Part shown: in pieces, positions 14,959 through 16,244 of the stretch
Layout: the number at the start of each line of letters is the position of its first letter
Numbering within the stretch: the first letter of the stretch is position 1
Origin: Chrysochromulina tobinii
Taxonomy: Eukaryota > Haptophyta > Prymnesiales > Chrysochromulinaceae
NCBI GenBank assembly: GCA_001275005.1
Contig: JWZX01000968.1
Span: forward strand, 1 to 16,244
Direction: 5' to 3'
Length of the DNA stretch: 16,244 nucleotides
Translations under genes and position numbers: made by a program
The notes under the pieces: model-generated
Database searches by the model: none
What the model was told of the DNA's origin: nothing
Seen by the model: the letters and a program-made list of their open reading frames with translations, nothing else

Positions 14959-16244
14959 ATGGCGACACGGAGCGATGCCCTCTCGGTCTCGGTGCGCAAG
15001 GACTTCCACACGGTCGCCCACTCTTCGGGCATCGCGCTCGACGAGGCGACCCGCGCTCTCGCGGCTGACGTCGGAAAGGTGCACGGCGAGGTCAATTGGG
15101 TCGCCCTCACATATGCAAAAGGCAGCAAGCAGGCTCTCGAGCTGCTCGGATCTGGCAGCGGCGGCTTTGCAGAACTGAGCTCATCCGGCGCGTTTGAGAA
15201 TGCGCGCGTCGTGTACGCCGTTTTCGTTGCCGTCGCCGGCCGGCGCGGCGGCCGCAAGAAGGTCTTCGTCTCATGGGTGGGCCCTGACGTGAGCGGCCTC
15301 GAGCGAGCACGCGTCTCGCTGCACCGCACCGACGTGCTCAACCTACTGGGTCCCGCGGTTGCCTCGCTCGATCTGCAGGAGCGCCTGCCCTCGGCCGCAG
15401 CCTTCGACGACTGGGCTCGTGCCGCGGTCGCCGAGCAGCTCTTCGTGCCGTCAGACTCTCTGCTTCTCGACTCCAACCTTGCTGCGAAGGCTGCGGGCTT
15501 TGGCAGCGGCGGCGACGCGGAGAACGTGGCCGCCGCGGCTGACGCGGCGTCGGTCACGCCAAGCGAGCTCGAGCCACTGCCCGGACTGCCGCCCTCAGCA
15601 GCCTCGGCGGAGGAGGCGATGGAGGCGCTCGCGTGTCTCGCCCAGCAAACGGGCCTGAGCGCGCCTGCAGCCACACAGTTGTTAGCCGAGCTGCCTCCGA
15701 GCTTGGCTGGCGAGGCGCTGCTCCTCGCACAGCACATGGACGGGTGCACGCCTGAGCTTGCTGCCGAGCTCCTCACGCTCGCCGCCGCCGCCGCCACTTC
15801 CGGCGAGCTTGCGTCGCCAGTGCCGGCTACCTTGGCAGCGGGCGGCGCGCTCGTGAGAGGATGCGGACTGCGGCTTGCGCTGGCAGTCGTGTTGCGCTGT
15901 CACCTGCTCGGGCGTCCCATGGAATGGCGCTGCACCTTTGGGCGCCTCCCGAGTACGCTCCCGACGCTCACGCGACTCGTCGAGTGTGCCCGCGCCGCCC
16001 CCTCTTCCGAAGGGCTGCTGCGAACGCGTCAGCAGGGCTTGCTGGCGCTCACGGCAGCCGCCCTGGGGCGCATCGGCTTGGCTGTGGAGCCGCAGGAGGA
16101 GGAGCCCACGCCGTCGCCCGCGCCCGCCCCCAAACCGCCACCGGCCCGTCCTCCGGCTCCTCTGCCGGTGCCGCTTGTGCCCTCTCCTGCACCGCCACCT
16201 GCACCGCCGCCACCTGCAAGGCCGATGGCGCCGCCGCCGATGGC
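14959..16244 (+). CDS. Coactosin-like ADF-H protein with poly-Pro tail (3' end beyond the window)
   Basis: The ATG at 14959 lies in ideal context (GCGATGGCG) and the frame is open to the right edge, at least 428 codons. Residues ~25-145 match the ADF/cofilin-homology fold of the coactosin type: VNWVALTY, a Gly-rich GSGSGGFAEL, VYAVFVAV, KVFVSWVGPDVSGLERARV and SLHRTDVLNLLG. Coactosin-like domains bind F-actin. Residues ~150-380 are Ala/Leu-rich and helical with no family I can name, including LPPSLAGEALLLAQHMDG and RTRQQGLLALTAAALGRIGL. From about 383 a Pro-rich segment begins (PSPAPAPKPPPARPPAPLP, APPPAPPPPARPMAPPP) that resembles profilin- or SH3-binding linkers. The combination suggests a larger actin regulator; what follows the poly-Pro is not visible. 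Confidence 0.82.
   Translation, partial: MATRSDALSVSVRKDFHTVAHSSGIALDEATRALAADVGKVHGEVNWVALTYAKGSKQALELLGSGSGGFAELSSSGAFENARVVYAVFVAVAGRRGGRKKVFVSWVGPDVSGLERARVSLHRTDVLNLLGPAVASLDLQERLPSAAAFDDWARAAVAEQLFVPSDSLLLDSNLAAKAAGFGSGGDAENVAAAADAASVTPSELEPLPGLPPSAASAEEAMEALACLAQQTGLSAPAATQLLAELPPSLAGEALLLAQHMDGCTPELAAELLTLAAAAATSGELASPVPATLAAGGALVRGCGLRLALAVVLRCHLLGRPMEWRCTFGRLPSTLPTLTRLVECARAAPSSEGLLRTRQQGLLALTAAALGRIGLAVEPQEEEPTPSPAPAPKPPPARPPAPLPVPLVPSPAPPPAPPPPARPMAPPPM

Noticed and set aside
14640-15797. 385-codon minus-strand frame antisense to the ADF-H gene
   Set aside because: It is Ser/Ala-rich without domains, while the plus strand gives a clear ADF-H fold and stays open to the edge.
16095-16244. 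Formin (FH1-FH2) for the right-edge gene
   Set aside because: The Pro-rich run looks like FH1 but no FH2 is visible, and the N-terminal ADF-H domain is not a formin feature.

Overview
The window looks like nuclear DNA of a flagellated, GC-rich protist, most plausibly a haptophyte-type alga; this is an inference. The reasons are short GT-AG introns, dense genes on both strands, Kozak-like starts (G at -3), a Cys-rich module of the CDDGG/DCxDCG type joined to Pro-rich linkers, and genes of flagellar or cytoskeletal type (a PG-rich SHIPPO-repeat protein, a doublecortin-like coiled-coil protein, a coactosin-like ADF-H protein). There are no bacterial operon signals, no recognisable tRNA or rRNA and no transposon.

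Layout. (1) 1-3239, minus strand: an uninterrupted reading frame that leaves the window at the left edge. It encodes a signal peptide, a six-Cys LNR-like module and then tandem copies of a ~260-residue polytopic membrane unit (three full copies and part of a fourth), each introduced by a Pro-rich linker. The DNA repeats (780-828 bp) have an A-B-A-B higher-order pattern. (2) 3297-4223: no gene seen. (3) 4224-5183, minus: an F-box/LRR protein. (4) 5538-7008, minus: an unrecognised two-exon gene. (5) 7089-7999, plus: a two-exon nuclear-type coiled-coil protein, divergent from gene 4, with both start codons inside an 11-bp inverted repeat. (6) 8000-8484: convergent intergenic DNA. (7) 8485-10547, minus: a two-exon, 655-residue coiled-coil protein whose 95-bp intron has both splice sites inside two copies of a duplicated ~33-bp segment. 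(8) 10548-11274: no gene seen. (9) 11275-12213, minus: a SHIPPO-repeat protein. (10) 12463-13482 or further, minus: a PAPS-dependent sulfotransferase whose N-terminus probably lies in an upstream exon. (11) 13770-14648, plus: a doublecortin-like coiled-coil protein. (12) 14959 to the right edge, plus: a coactosin-like ADF-H protein with an Ala/Leu-rich middle and a poly-Pro tail, incomplete.

The genes do not form one obvious pathway. Three of the right-hand genes (SHIPPO, doublecortin-like, ADF-H) point to microtubule/flagellum and actin biology. The repeat membrane protein and the sulfotransferase belong to the cell surface or secretory system. The most unusual items are the giant repeat membrane protein and the duplication-flanked intron.
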